DNA of 34,403 nucleotides from Paramuribaculum sp. (GTDB taxonomy: Bacteria > Bacteroidota > Bacteroidia > Bacteroidales > Muribaculaceae). The notes beneath the pieces were generated by a model that saw only the letters and a program-made list of their open reading frames with translations, ran no database searches and was not told the DNA's origin. The translations under genes and the position numbers were made by a program. The DNA is taken from the NCBI GenBank assembly GCA_029060545.1, contig JAIDTT010000036.1:1-34403 (forward strand). The letters are read 5' to 3'. Positions 8,061 through 17,362 of the stretch are shown here, one piece after another; position 1 is the stretch's first letter, and the number at the start of each line of letters is the position of its first letter.

Positions 8061-8757
8061 TGGCGAGGATATAGCGGATTGCGGCCAGATCGGCCGGATG
8101 GGTGAGCTTAATTGTGTTTACACTTCCTTCAACCATAGCGATAGAGTCAGGATAGAGGGCTTCCACCACAGATGCATCGTCGGTGAAGGTATCGCGGTAT
8201 GGCTGTCGGTATGCCTGCTCGATTATCGCGCGGGGGAAAGCTTGTGGCGTCTGGACGGCACGGAATGCGGAGCGGTCGATAGCGCGCGAACCTCCATTGC
8301 CGGCTATACGGAGTGAATCACTCACCGGCACTACCGGAACGGCACCTCGAGCGCCACGGCTTACGGCTTCGAGCAATCGGTCGGTCACCGCTGCGTCGAC
8401 AAGCGGGCGCGCCGCATCATGGACCATCACAGTAGTGACATCATCAGTGACGACTTTGAGAGCATGATGCACCGATTCCCAACGCGTGGCTCCACCTTTC
8501 GTGAGGGTGATACCGGAGCTGTCGAAGTCGGGATGAGCCGCCGCCAGTTCATGCCACATATCGAAGTATGCGCTATGCAGGGCGATGATGATTTTGGATC
8601 CGGGCATTGCTTGGCGAATGCGCTCCACGGCAAGCATCAGCATAGGGCGTCCGTCGATGTCGACAAACTGCTTAGGCCGGTCGCCGCCGAAGCGTCGGCC
8701 CTCACCGGCAGCTACTATTATTACTGCCGTCGACGTATGTGCTGCTTCTCGTCTCAC
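8050..8757 (-). CDS. ispD: 2-C-methyl-D-erythritol 4-phosphate cytidylyltransferase
   Basis: Third step of the MEP isoprenoid pathway: MEP plus CTP gives CDP-ME. The N-terminal nucleotidyltransferase motif is VIIVAAGEGRRFGGDRPKQF, followed by VMVHDAARPLV and VQTPQAFPR. The length (235 aa) is typical. The likely start is GTG at 8755-8757, overlapping the S41 peptidase stop by 4 bp (GTGA), and the gene end overlaps recG by 11 bp. The next in-frame starts would cut into the VAAGEG motif, which supports the GTG. The pathway partner dxr is also in this window at 25738, in another operon. Confidence 0.94.
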   Translation of the reverse strand: MRREAAHTSTAVIIVAAGEGRRFGGDRPKQFVDIDGRPMLMLAVERIRQAMPGSKIIIALHSAYFDMWHELAAAHPDFDSSGITLTKGGATRWESVHHALKVVTDDVTTVMVHDAARPLVDAAVTDRLLEAVSRGARGAVPVVPVSDSLRIAGNGGSRAIDRSAFRAVQTPQAFPRAIIEQAYRQPYRDTFTDDASVVEALYPDSIAMVEGSVNTIKLTHPADLAAIRYILANEH

Positions 8758-10349
8758 TCTTGGACCGGGGCTTGGAGAAGCGATCGGTAGGCTGCGGGAT
8801 CAGTGATGATGCGCAATGCCTCACGGAAGATCTCATCGGAGGGATTGAATACCATCCGGAATGTGTCTTCCGTGAATATGTCGCGGCCTATCAGTGCTTT
8901 GATGTTGGTGCATATAATGTCGCGCGAGCGGGCAAACTCGTCAGCGTCGAAATCAAGCCCTTCGCTTTGCGCCATCTTGTTGAAGTCGTCGAGCATCTGT
9001 TCGGTGACCTGGAATTTCTCGGCATACGCTTCTGGGGTCTTGTAGAGCTTCTTGATCTTGCTTCGGTTGGCATCGACATAAGCGATAGCATACTTATTGA
9101 TGACACCGCGGGCTATCACGTCGCGAAGATACGTGGAGTACGATGAGGTGTCGGCCGGTACGAATACGTCGGGGAGAATACCGCCGCCGCCATACACGCT
9201 TCGTCCGGTAGTAATGGTATTGAATCGTTCGGCAGTGTTGAGGTGGATGCTGTCGGCCGATGTCAGTTCTCCCGAAGCGTAGCGGTCGTAGATGTCGGCA
9301 TGATACTGCTCGTCGTTGCCCTTTACGTAGGGCTTCTGGATGCAACGTCCCGAGGGTGTGTAGTAGCGGGCGATGGTGAGGCGTATCATAGAGCCGTCGG
9401 AAAAGGGGAATGGACGCTGCACAAGACCCTTGCCGAATGTGCGACGACCCACAATCACGCCACGGTCATGGTCTTGCAGCGCGCCGGCTAAAATCTCTGA
9501 GGCGGAGGCTGAATAGCGGTCGACCATCACTACTACGCGGTCGATATCCGTGTCGGGGTTATGCGAATTGGTGTAGCGCTGCGTAGGCACCTGATCGCCC
9601 CGGGTGGTTACGATCACGCTTTCGCGGGGGAGGAAGAGGCTTGCCAGATCGGTGGCCGATGTTAGGTAGCCGCCGCCATTGCTCGTGAGGTCAATGATAA
9701 GGTGACGCATCCCTTTCTTCTTGAGCTTCTTTATGGCTTCGTTAAATTCGTCGGGTGTAGTCTCGGCGAAGCGGCTTACCTCGATGAAGCCAACCTCGGG
9801 AGCGGCCATATATGCTGCCGCAATGCTATGGATCGGAATATCGTCGCGGGTGATGGTGAAGTCGATCAACTCCGGATTATTGCCGCGCTTCACACCGATG
9901 CGCACCTTCGAACCCTTGGGGCCGCGCAGACGCTTGATGATGTCGTTGTTGCCCATCTTCACGCCGGCCACCACCGAGTCGTTGATGGTGATTATGCGGT
10001 CGCCGGGTAGGACGCCGGCACGTGCGCATGGCGCTCCGGCTATCGCCTCGATGACGTAAAGCGTATCGGTGAGCATATTGAACTGTATGCCTACGCCGGA
10101 GAAGTTGCCCTGTAGAGGCTCGTTGAGAGCGCGGGTCTCTTCGGCGTTGGAATATTGCGAGTGCGGGTCGAGCTGACGGAGCATCGAGATCAAGGCTTGC
10201 TCGGTGATGGAGTCGATGTCAACCTTATCCACATAGTAGCGGTCGATAATCTGAGCCGTCTGGGCGAGTTTCTTGATCGAGGCCGACTGAGCCGATGCGC
10301 ATAAGGCGAAGGTGAGTATCACCAGAAGTGAGGAGAATATTCTTTTCAT
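8754..10349 (-). CDS. C-terminal processing protease, S41 family (CtpA/Prc-like)
   Basis: Envelope serine protease that trims or degrades periplasmic proteins. A signal peptide (MKRIFSSLLVILTFALCASA) is followed by a PDZ domain at about residues 85-170. The S41 core has YSASASEI with catalytic S282 and FGKG with catalytic K307; the 25-residue Ser-Lys spacing equals that of E. coli Prc (S430/K455). An Asp in LQDHDRG sits where Prc has its third key residue. The C-terminal ~150 residues are helical. The gene lies 26 bp after coaD and overlaps ispD by 4 bp. Confidence 0.93.
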   Translation of the reverse strand: MKRIFSSLLVILTFALCASAQSASIKKLAQTAQIIDRYYVDKVDIDSITEQALISMLRQLDPHSQYSNAEETRALNEPLQGNFSGVGIQFNMLTDTLYVIEAIAGAPCARAGVLPGDRIITINDSVVAGVKMGNNDIIKRLRGPKGSKVRIGVKRGNNPELIDFTITRDDIPIHSIAAAYMAAPEVGFIEVSRFAETTPDEFNEAIKKLKKKGMRHLIIDLTSNGGGYLTSATDLASLFLPRESVIVTTRGDQVPTQRYTNSHNPDTDIDRVVVMVDRYSASASEILAGALQDHDRGVIVGRRTFGKGLVQRPFPFSDGSMIRLTIARYYTPSGRCIQKPYVKGNDEQYHADIYDRYASGELTSADSIHLNTAERFNTITTGRSVYGGGGILPDVFVPADTSSYSTYLRDVIARGVINKYAIAYVDANRSKIKKLYKTPEAYAEKFQVTEQMLDDFNKMAQSEGLDFDADEFARSRDIICTNIKALIGRDIFTEDTFRMVFNPSDEIFREALRIITDPAAYRSLLQAPVQE

Positions 10350-10375
10350 AGAGTAGTCAGTTGAGTATAATTATT

Positions 10376-10819
10376 TCAAGGTATAAAAGGAGTGATCTCT
10401 TTGCCGAATGAAGCGAGTTCGCGTACCATCGACGAACTTATCATTGCCAACTCGGGGCGGGCCGGGAGTATCACGGTGTCGATATCGGGAGCGAGAAGCC
10501 GGTTGATATCGGCCATAGAGCGCTCATAGTCGAAGTCGGCGGCAGTACGGGCACCGCGCAGCAGTGCGGTAGCGCCGAAGTGTCGGGCGGCATCTACGGT
10601 GAGCCCCGACCACTCGGCTATCTCCACACGTCCGTCGGCGGCAAGTTGTTTCAGCGGCGGGCAGGTGCGTAGGTCGTCAATGGCGGAGGAGCCGGGTTTC
10701 GACACATTGATACCTTTCACCAATACAACGCGGTCGAAGATGGCAAGTCCGCGGCGCAGTATATCGAGGTGGCCGATCGTAAACGGATTGAATGAGCCGG
10801 TGAAGATTGCGGTAGCCAT
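10376..10819 (-). CDS. coaD: Phosphopantetheine adenylyltransferase
   Basis: Penultimate step of coenzyme A synthesis: 4'-phosphopantetheine plus ATP gives dephospho-CoA. The TGSFNPFTIGH motif (T7-H17) carries the (T/H)xGH nucleotide-binding signature, with H17 matching the catalytic His of the family. RGARTAADFDYE and SSSMVREL are further family motifs. At 147 aa it is slightly short but complete. It begins 6 bp after parE and is the second gene of that unit. Confidence 0.95.
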   Translation of the reverse strand: MATAIFTGSFNPFTIGHLDILRRGLAIFDRVVLVKGINVSKPGSSAIDDLRTCPPLKQLAADGRVEIAEWSGLTVDAARHFGATALLRGARTAADFDYERSMADINRLLAPDIDTVILPARPELAMISSSMVRELASFGKEITPFIP

Positions 10820-10825
10820 ACTGGA

Positions 10826-12778
10826 TTATCCGATTTGAGAGTCATCCTCTACCACGAGGTTGTCGATAATGAAGTTCTGGCGCTCTATTGAGTTCTTACC
10901 CATATAGAAGCGGAGCAGTTCGGCCACACAGTCCTCCTTGTGAAGTGATACTCTGTCGGCACGCATCTTTTCGCCTATAAATCCGCGGAATTCCTCCGGG
11001 GAGATTTCGCCGAGACCTTTGAATCGTGTGATTTCGGCATTGGTGCCAAGCGAGTTGATGGCACGAATGCGCTCTTCGTCGGAGTAGCAGTAGTATGTCT
11101 CGTCGTCGGGCGCCGCTTTCTTTATCTTGCCGGAGCGCTTCGCCGTCTTTTTGTTGCGTACGCGGAAGAGGGGAGTCTGGAGGATATATACGTGGCCGGT
11201 CTTGACCAGATCGGGATAAAACTGAAGGAAGAAGCAGAGCAGGAGCATACGGATGTGCATACCGTCGACGTCGGCATCGGTGGCTATGATCACCTTGTTG
11301 TAGCGCAGATTGTCGATCGACTCCTCGATGTTGAGTGCAGCCTGCAGAAGATTGAATTCCTCATTTTCATATACCATCTTCTTGGTCTTGCCGTAGGTAT
11401 TCTTCGGCTTTCCGCGGAGGGAAAATACAGCCTGAGTCTCCACATTGCGTATCTTGGTGATGGAGCCGGCCGCCGAGTCGCCCTCGGTGATGAATATCGA
11501 CGATGCCATACGCTTTTCCTCCGGCGCACGAGCATCGGTGAGATGCACTCGACAGTCGAGCAGCTTCTTGTTGTGAACCGAGATTTTCTTAGCCTGTTCG
11601 CGCGCCTTCTTGGTTACGCCGGCCATAGCCTTGCGTTCACGCTCACTCTCCTGCACTTTCTTAAGTATCACATCCGCTATGTCGAGATTGCGGTGGAGAT
11701 AGTTGTCGAGTTCGCGTTTGAGGAAGTCGCCGATAAATTTTGCTACCGTGGGGCCGTTTGGACCTACCTCACGGGAGCCGAGCTTGATCTTGGTCTGTGA
11801 TTCAAATTCCGGCTCTTCAACTTTGATAGCCACGGCGCAGACTATACCGTTGCGGATATCGGAGTATTCGAGCGATGCGCGGCCGAAGTAATCCTTGAAC
11901 GTACGGCTAACAGCTTCCTTGAATGCAGTGAGGTGTGTGCCGCCCTGGGTGGTGTACTGGCCGTTGACGAATGAGTAGTACTCCTCGCCATACTGGTTGG
12001 CGTGAGTGATGGCTATCTCGATGTCGTCGCCTTTGAGGTGAATGATCGGATATAGCGGATCATTGGTCATGTAATCCTTCAGCAGATCGAGCAGACCGCC
12101 ACGCGAGAAAAATTTCTTGTCGTTGAACTCGATTGTGAGGCCGGTGTTGAGGTATGAGTAGTTTTTCAGCAGCGGCACGATGAATTCCTCGCGGAAACGG
12201 TAGTCGCGGAAGAGATTGTTGTCGGGGGTGAACTGCACGAATGTGCCGTTGGGCTCATCTGTGGGGAATGGCTCTGTGGCCTCCACAAGATCACCTCCGG
12301 TGAATACGGCACGGCGCTTGAAGCCGTCGCGTACACTTTCGATGATAAAATCGGATGAGAGAGCGTTGACGGCCTTGATACCTACACCGTTGAGGCCTAC
12401 CGATTTTTTGAACACAGCAGAGTCGTATTTCGCGCCGGTGTTCATCTTCGACGACGCATCGACCAGACTTCCCAGCGGAATGCCGCGGCCGTAGTCGCGC
12501 ACGGTCACGGTAACCGGAGTCATCGTCACCTTTATCATCTTACCGAATCCCATCATGAATTCGTCGATGGAATTATCGAGTACCTCCTTGATCAGCACAT
12601 ATATACCGTCGTCGGAAGCCGAGCCGTCGCCGAGTTTGCCGATGTACATGCCTGGGCGGAGGCGGATATGCTGATTCCAGGCAAGCGTGCGTATGGCGTC
12701 CTCGCTATACTGTACCTGACCTGTATTAATGTCGGAGGTGAATTCTTGCGGTGTGTCGGTGGTGGGGTCGTTGCTCAT
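10826..12778 (-). CDS. parE: DNA topoisomerase IV subunit B
   Basis: ATPase subunit of a type IIA topoisomerase that decatenates chromosomes, working with ParC (not in the window). The start is set at the ATG at 12776-12778 ([10 protein letters not shown], 650 aa), because the -7 promoter element at 12803-12810 lies within the longer open frame. The GHKL ATPase is seen as [19 protein letters not shown] and GVNGVGIKA-like LNGVGIKAV. The TOPRIM domain has EGDSAAG (E432) and [17 protein letters not shown] is present near the end. The order parE-coaD-S41 protease is, as I recall, common in Bacteroidales, which favours ParE over GyrB. Confidence 0.9.
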   Translation of the reverse strand: MSNDPTTDTPQEFTSDINTGQVQYSEDAIRTLAWNQHIRLRPGMYIGKLGDGSASDDGIYVLIKEVLDNSIDEFMMGFGKMIKVTMTPVTVTVRDYGRGIPLGSLVDASSKMNTGAKYDSAVFKKSVGLNGVGIKAVNALSSDFIIESVRDGFKRRAVFTGGDLVEATEPFPTDEPNGTFVQFTPDNNLFRDYRFREEFIVPLLKNYSYLNTGLTIEFNDKKFFSRGGLLDLLKDYMTNDPLYPIIHLKGDDIEIAITHANQYGEEYYSFVNGQYTTQGGTHLTAFKEAVSRTFKDYFGRASLEYSDIRNGIVCAVAIKVEEPEFESQTKIKLGSREVGPNGPTVAKFIGDFLKRELDNYLHRNLDIADVILKKVQESERERKAMAGVTKKAREQAKKISVHNKKLLDCRVHLTDARAPEEKRMASSIFITEGDSAAGSITKIRNVETQAVFSLRGKPKNTYGKTKKMVYENEEFNLLQAALNIEESIDNLRYNKVIIATDADVDGMHIRMLLLCFFLQFYPDLVKTGHVYILQTPLFRVRNKKTAKRSGKIKKAAPDDETYYCYSDEERIRAINSLGTNAEITRFKGLGEISPEEFRGFIGEKMRADRVSLHKEDCVAELLRFYMGKNSIERQNFIIDNLVVEDDSQIG

Positions 12779-12802
12779 TTCGGGATAGGTGAATATATCC
12801 CC

Positions 12803-12833
12803 CAAAGTTACAAAAAATCCACCGATTTCACAA
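12803..12833 (-). promoter_or_regulatory. Promoter of the parE-coaD-ctpA-ispD-recG unit
   Basis: On the minus strand TTG is at 12831-12833, then a 20-bp spacer, then TAACTTTG at 12803-12810. The -33 element sits inside the last codons of the upstream glycosyltransferase gene (stop at 12828-12830), so the promoter is embedded in that gene's end. Confidence 0.72.
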
Positions 12834-13772
12834 ATTGAGCAGCCGGAGCACATATCCTCTCAGCCCCAATGATATACCGCATTCACTCACGGCGCGTGCC
12901 ACCTCGCGCTTTACTTCGCGTGAGTTACTGTGGCGTGCCTGTCCGAGAGCATAGGTGAGGTGGTGGCGGAGGGAGTCGGCTACAAGGCGTAGGGGGATGC
13001 CATAGTAGAGGGCAAGTCGGCGGCAGGCAAGCGATGCGCGAGCCGAAAATATGGCGCGGCGTCCGGCATCGGAATCGTTGGATATCGACGCATGCCCTAC
13101 GGAGTAGGCAAGCGACGGCCGGTGGTCGTAGATGATGGTGCCAGCAGCTGCGAGCGCAAGCATTATGGATGTATCCTCGAAACCGAAGTGAGGGTTGCAT
13201 ATCACGTCGCGCCGCTGGGCTAATGCGTCGGTGACTACGCTTGCGCGGTAAAGTACCGTCGACAGGTGCATTGCCGCCGGCCGCCTACGCCGCAGCAGGG
13301 CGAGCATAAATTCGTGGGATGCCGCTGATTCTGCCGGTATATCGCGCCCGAATCCGGCGCGCTCGCGGATGGTGTGATCCGGGTGGACTTCCATCCAAGG
13401 TGAATAGATGGCTACTGCTTCTGCGTGGCTCTCGAGAGCGCGGAATTTATTGTCGAGCGTGTCGGTACCGAGCCAATAGTCATCGTCGGCGCAGTCGGTG
13501 ATATATCGTCCGCGGCATTGTGACAAAGCATCAAAATAGTTGACGGCCACTCCGCGGTTGCGATCGGAGGTCAGCAGTCGTATCGTATCAGGATATCGGG
13601 TGGCAAAGTCTTCGGCCACAGCGAGAGTTCCATCGGTCGAAGCATCGTCGGATATGATGATTTCCACACGCGCGGCCGTCTGCTGTCGGAGAAGTGACTG
13701 CAGCGCGCGGCCGAGAGTGGCGGCACTGTTGTAGGTCGGAACTATAACCGATATGTCGGTGGTAGCGCTCAT
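12828..13772 (-). CDS. Family 2 glycosyltransferase
   Basis: GT-A glycosyltransferase of 314 aa when started at the ATG at 13770-13772 ([16 protein letters not shown]). The open frame extends upstream, but those residues are not GT-like and overlap the GT4 gene. Motifs are [31 protein letters not shown] and TDCADDDYW, the last being a DDD-like metal site. There are no membrane segments. The start overlaps the GT4 stop as ATGA (13769-13772), so the two enzymes are coupled and probably act on the same glycan. Sugar specificity is unknown. Confidence 0.86.
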   Translation of the reverse strand: MSATTDISVIVPTYNSAATLGRALQSLLRQQTAARVEIIISDDASTDGTLAVAEDFATRYPDTIRLLTSDRNRGVAVNYFDALSQCRGRYITDCADDDYWLGTDTLDNKFRALESHAEAVAIYSPWMEVHPDHTIRERAGFGRDIPAESAASHEFMLALLRRRRPAAMHLSTVLYRASVVTDALAQRRDVICNPHFGFEDTSIMLALAAAGTIIYDHRPSLAYSVGHASISNDSDAGRRAIFSARASLACRRLALYYGIPLRLVADSLRHHLTYALGQARHSNSREVKREVARAVSECGISLGLRGYVLRLLNL

Positions 13773-14989
13773 TGCAGATGCTCGGATACGAATTGTTGGC
13801 GCAGAGCCGGGGCATTGTAATGTTCGTGCCAGCGGGTGTACGCTCCTTCGCGCAATCGCGCCGTACGCTGGTTGCTGTCGAGATAGGGCAGCAGGCCTCT
13901 CACAAATTCTTCCGTAGTGGAGTCGGGGGCAAGCAACAGACCGCAATCATCATCGACTATTTCCGGCACTCCGCCTACTTCCGTAGCTATGGCCGGTATA
14001 CCGTAGGCCATAGCCTCACAGATGCTTATCGGGCGCCCTCCCTCCGAATCGCTCAGGAGCATAATCCAGTCGATCGGTTCGGAGAATAATACGCGCTGCA
14101 CTGCCGGGTTAGGCATTGCTCCTCGCAGTTCCACGCTGAGATTCGGTTCCGCCACTTCCGCTACTTTAGCGCGTAGGTCGGACATCAGCGGGCCGTCGCC
14201 GATATGAATCCATCGGATTTGTGTTGAGGGGCGGGCTACAGCGAGTTTGCGCAGCATCTCGAGATTGCGGGCTACACCCTTACCCGGATATACGCGCGCT
14301 ACCGACAGAAAGGTGAGTGCACGGTCGGCCGACGAGTGGCCGGTGGCCATTTCATCGGGGTACAATTTCACGCAGCCAAGTGGGGCAGTGCTGATTTTTC
14401 CGGAATGCTCGGGAAATATTTCGCGCAGATAATCCGCTGCATCATCGGAAGCGCAATACACTCCCGCCGACTCTCCGATGGCGATACTCCGCGGCTTCAT
14501 GGCACGCCGGGTATATACATCGTGGCCGTGAGCGCGGTTCACGTAGCGCAGGTGCGGGAGGCGATTGCGGAGTCTACCCAAGGCTGCCGCCGGAAAGTCG
14601 AGCCAGAATGTCTCGATTACGGTTTGCTGAAGGTCGATGCCTCGCTTCTCTATCCATCGGCTGAAGAAGCGTTCGAATGCCATCGAAGCGGCTGTGAAAG
14701 TAAGATTAGTGTATGATCGCGGCGAGCCGCAGAAGCGCCACATGCCGGGAGTGAACAGGTAGGCCAACCGACGCCATTTGTGCCGCCACATCGGGGACAC
14801 GACCCAGTCGTAGCAGATCTCCACATTGGCCGGAAGCACGACAGCGTCAGCCGGGCTTATCGAAGTGGTCGGCATCACTATCACACGCCCGAACGCCTCT
14901 GAAAGAGCCTCGATCTCAGGCACGACGAAAGCGCCCTCGGTGATAGCTCCGAGAGGGAACGCGTCGGTAATGAGTATAGCCGTAGTCAT
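13769..14989 (-). CDS. Family 4 glycosyltransferase
   Basis: GT-B retaining glycosyltransferase of 406 aa. The C-terminal Rossmann half holds the family signature SDSEGGRPISICEAMAYGIPAIATEVGGVPEIVDD, including the ExxxxxxE-like donor-binding segment. Earlier, LTFLSVARVYPGKGVARNLEML is the usual beta-strand and loop at the domain border. The N-terminal half is the acceptor domain. It lies 72 bp after the phosphohexomutase gene, with a GC-rich hairpin between, and is coupled to the following GT2. Likely cytoplasmic or membrane-associated glycan assembly (inference). Confidence 0.88.
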   Translation of the reverse strand: MTTAILITDAFPLGAITEGAFVVPEIEALSEAFGRVIVMPTTSISPADAVVLPANVEICYDWVVSPMWRHKWRRLAYLFTPGMWRFCGSPRSYTNLTFTAASMAFERFFSRWIEKRGIDLQQTVIETFWLDFPAAALGRLRNRLPHLRYVNRAHGHDVYTRRAMKPRSIAIGESAGVYCASDDAADYLREIFPEHSGKISTAPLGCVKLYPDEMATGHSSADRALTFLSVARVYPGKGVARNLEMLRKLAVARPSTQIRWIHIGDGPLMSDLRAKVAEVAEPNLSVELRGAMPNPAVQRVLFSEPIDWIMLLSDSEGGRPISICEAMAYGIPAIATEVGGVPEIVDDDCGLLLAPDSTTEEFVRGLLPYLDSNQRTARLREGAYTRWHEHYNAPALRQQFVSEHLQ

Positions 14990-15006
14990 ACGCGGAGGTT
15001 AAATTT

Positions 15007-15036
15007 GCGGCCGCCCACCGAGCGGGGAGCGGCCGC
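15007..15036 (-). terminator. GC-rich hairpin between phosphohexomutase and GT4 genes
   Basis: GCGGCCGC occurs at 15007-15014 and 15029-15036 and, being its own reverse complement, forms an 8-bp stem with a 14-nt loop. On the minus strand AAATTTAA follows. The U-tract is poor, so it may attenuate rather than stop transcription into the glycosyltransferases. No other promoter for them is visible. Confidence 0.5.
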
Positions 15037-15061
15037 GTATATCAATTCAGAAAATAGAGTA

Positions 15062-16819
15062 TCAGGCGATGCCGAGGTGCTTCTTGATCAGTTCGATCTT
15101 AGCGAGAGCATCGGCGTTGGCTTTGTCGTAGTCGACAGCCGATTCAAGTTTGCCGTGAACCTCGATATAGAATTTGATCTTGGGCTCGGTACCTGAAGGA
15201 CGGATGCTCACCTTAGTGCCGTCGGCAGTGAAATACTGGAGCACGTTGGAAGTAGTGGGCATATCCATCTTCTCTATGGTGCCGTCGGTTACGTTGCGGC
15301 AGGTGAGAGCCTCATAGTCCTTGATGGTCACCACGGGGCTGCCTGCAAGTTCCTTCTGCGGATTTTCGCGGAACGACTTCATCATAGCCTGGATCTCTTC
15401 GGCACCCGACTTGCCCGTGCGTACCACCGAGATACCCTCCTCGTGGGAGTAGCCGTAGGTCATGTAGATATTCTGGAGCATAGTGAGGAAGTCCATACCC
15501 TTCTCCTTGGCCCACGCTGCGGCTTCGGCCATAAGGGAGATGGCGCTCACGGCATCCTTGTCGCGGCAGAAGTCCTCGGCAAGGAAGCCGTAGCTCTCTT
15601 CGCCGCCGCCGAGATAGCGGTTGGTGCCTTCGTTGTCGCGGATCACGGCTGCGATCCACTTGAAGCCGGTGTAGCAGTCGTACATGGTGATATTGTTCTT
15701 GTCGGCGATCGACTTGATGGTCTCGGTCGTAACGATGGTCTTTACGATATATTCTTTACCGGTCAGACGGCCGAGTTCGGCGTTGCGGGTCATGATGTAG
15801 TTGAGGAGGATCATCACGATCTGGTTGCCGTTGAGCAGCACGTATTCGCCGTTGGCGTCGCGCATCACGCAGCCGATGCGGTCGGCGTCGGGGTCAGAAG
15901 CCATCACCAGGTCGGCGCCCACTTCCTTAGCCTTGGCGATAGCCATAGCCATGGCCGGTGGATTCTCCGGGTTGGGGGATGCTACGGTGGGGAAGTCGCC
16001 GGAGGTGATATCCTGCTCGGGCACGTGGATGATGTTCTCGAAACCGTAATTGCGGAGCGACTCGGGGATGAGGTGTACGCCTGTGCCGTGGATCGGGGTG
16101 TACACGATCTTCATATCCTTGTTCTTCTCTACAGCCTCGGGGCTGAGTTGCAGACCCTTGATCGCTTTGAGGAATGCTTCGTCGATGTCGCGGCCGATGA
16201 TCTGGATCTTCGACTTGTCGCCGTCGAAGCGGATCGACTCTACACCCTTGATGCGGTTCACGTGGTCGATGATATTGGTGTCGTGGGGAGCGATGATCTG
16301 TGCACCGTCCTCCCAGTAAGCCTTATAGCCGTTGTATTCCTTCGGGTTGTGGGAAGCGGTGATGTTGACGCCGCTCTGGCATCCTAGGTGACGGATAGCG
16401 AAGGAGAGTTCGGGGGTGGGACGGAAGCTGTCGAAGAGATAAGCCTTGATGCCGTTAGCCGAGAAAATATTGGCTACGATTTCGGCGAAGCGGCGCGAAT
16501 TGTTGCGTACGTCGTGACCTACCACTACGCTGATTTCAGGAAGATCCTTGAAAGCTTCTTTAAGGTAGTTGGCCAGACCCTGAGTGGCCGCGCCAACGGT
16601 ATAGATATTCATGCGGTTGGAGCCTGCGCCCATAATGCCGCGGAGGCCGCCGGTGCCGAATTCGAGATCTTTGTAGAAGGATTCGATGAGCAGAGTGGGA
16701 TCCTCGTCGTCGAGCATAGCCTGCACCTCTTTGCGGGTAGCTTCATCGTAGCCTTCGCCAAGCCATACCTGAGCTTTGGCCGTCACGGTTTTCAACAGTT
16801 CGTCGTTGTTATTTTCCAT
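15062..16819 (-). CDS. Alpha-D-phosphohexomutase (phosphoglucomutase/phosphomannomutase)
   Basis: Interconverts hexose 1- and 6-phosphates, feeding nucleotide-sugar and storage pathways. The four domains are marked by FGTGGLRGIMGAGSNRMN near the start, the catalytic phosphoserine loop TASHNP (S156), the metal loop SDPDADRIG, the sugar loop GGEESYGF and the phosphate-binding RPSGTEPKIKFY near the C-terminus. The length (585 aa) fits the PgmB-like bacterial group. The GGEESYGF loop suggests phosphoglucomutase activity at least in part, but glucose versus mannose cannot be settled here. It has its own promoter and precedes two glycosyltransferases. Confidence 0.92.
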   Translation of the reverse strand: MENNNDELLKTVTAKAQVWLGEGYDEATRKEVQAMLDDEDPTLLIESFYKDLEFGTGGLRGIMGAGSNRMNIYTVGAATQGLANYLKEAFKDLPEISVVVGHDVRNNSRRFAEIVANIFSANGIKAYLFDSFRPTPELSFAIRHLGCQSGVNITASHNPKEYNGYKAYWEDGAQIIAPHDTNIIDHVNRIKGVESIRFDGDKSKIQIIGRDIDEAFLKAIKGLQLSPEAVEKNKDMKIVYTPIHGTGVHLIPESLRNYGFENIIHVPEQDITSGDFPTVASPNPENPPAMAMAIAKAKEVGADLVMASDPDADRIGCVMRDANGEYVLLNGNQIVMILLNYIMTRNAELGRLTGKEYIVKTIVTTETIKSIADKNNITMYDCYTGFKWIAAVIRDNEGTNRYLGGGEESYGFLAEDFCRDKDAVSAISLMAEAAAWAKEKGMDFLTMLQNIYMTYGYSHEEGISVVRTGKSGAEEIQAMMKSFRENPQKELAGSPVVTIKDYEALTCRNVTDGTIEKMDMPTTSNVLQYFTADGTKVSIRPSGTEPKIKFYIEVHGKLESAVDYDKANADALAKIELIKKHLGIA

Positions 16820-16864
16820 ATTGTAAAATTTAAGGATAGTTAGATACTTGATTTTGGATACTTA

Positions 16865-16894
16865 CAAATTTACTCTTTTATTCTTTAACAACAA
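16865..16894 (-). promoter_or_regulatory. Promoter of the phosphohexomutase gene
   Basis: On the minus strand TTG (16892-16894), a 19-bp spacer and TAAATTTG (16865-16872) form a full -33/-7 pair. The leader is about 40 nt. The surrounding 16820-16939 is AT-rich and otherwise empty. Confidence 0.7.
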
Positions 16895-16939
16895 AAAAAT
16901 CTTAGAAAAGTAAGAACCGCAATTAATAATATTTTGGTC

Positions 16940-17275
16940 TTAGCGGAGCGAGGAGAGGGCGTCGAGGAGCGACTGCACTCGGGTGCGCATCTCCTTTAGG
17001 CGAGCAATGGTCTGGTGACGCTGTTCGATGCCGTGCGGATTCACGCGGAGCTGCTCCTGAGCCGCCTTGAGGCTAAGTCCGCGTTCCTTCACCAGAAAGT
17101 GGATCATCGCTATCTTGTCGATGTCGGCCGGAGTGTAGAAGCGGGTGCCCTTGTCGTTGCGCTTGGGCTTGATCACAGTGAAGTTCTTTTCCCAGAAGCG
17201 AAGCGTAGATGCCGGTAGATTGAGGATGTCGGCCACCTCGGATATCTTGTAATATTTCTTGTCGAGCGGATCCAT
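16940..17275 (-). CDS. MerR-type transcriptional regulator, DNA-binding domain only
   Basis: A 111-aa protein started at the ATG at 17273-17275 (MDPLDKKYYKISEVADIL); the longer open frame would run through the promoter. The winged-helix core is YYKISEVADILNLPASTLRFWEKNF, with GTRFYTPADIDKIAMI as the wing. A helical segment follows (LVKERGLSLKAAQEQL and a final coiled-coil-like stretch), which normally dimerises MerR proteins. There is no effector-binding domain, so no inducer can be proposed. It is divergent from alaS with overlapping promoters, so autoregulation could also affect alaS (inference). Confidence 0.88.
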   Translation of the reverse strand: MDPLDKKYYKISEVADILNLPASTLRFWEKNFTVIKPKRNDKGTRFYTPADIDKIAMIHFLVKERGLSLKAAQEQLRVNPHGIEQRHQTIARLKEMRTRVQSLLDALSSLR

Positions 17276-17281
17276 ATATGG

Positions 17282-17312
17282 TTGCAAAAATAAGCAAAAA
17301 CCACTAATTTTG
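17282..17312 (+). promoter_or_regulatory. Promoter of alaS
   Basis: On the plus strand TTG is at 17282-17284 and TAATTTTG at 17305-17312, with a 20-bp spacer. The TTG lies right beside and partly under the opposing merR -7 element, so RNA polymerase cannot occupy both at once. The leader is about 45 nt. Confidence 0.65.
17285..17292 (-). promoter_or_regulatory. -7 element of the merR-type gene
   Basis: TATTTTTG on the minus strand matches TAnnTTTG. No good TTG is seen at -33. The predicted start point is only about 6 nt before the ATG, so the transcript would have almost no leader. Confidence 0.5.
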
Positions 17313-17362
17313 CACATTATCTAACAAGCAATTCACGAGTAATTTAACTACATCACACTAAT

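Noticed and set aside
15000-15007. TAAATTTG on the plus strand
   Set aside because: It matches the -7 pattern, but no plus-strand gene follows and no TTG lies at -33. Treated as chance.
15443-16387. 314-codon plus-strand frame opposite the phosphohexomutase gene
   Set aside because: It is an antisense shadow; the minus-strand gene has all catalytic motifs in order.
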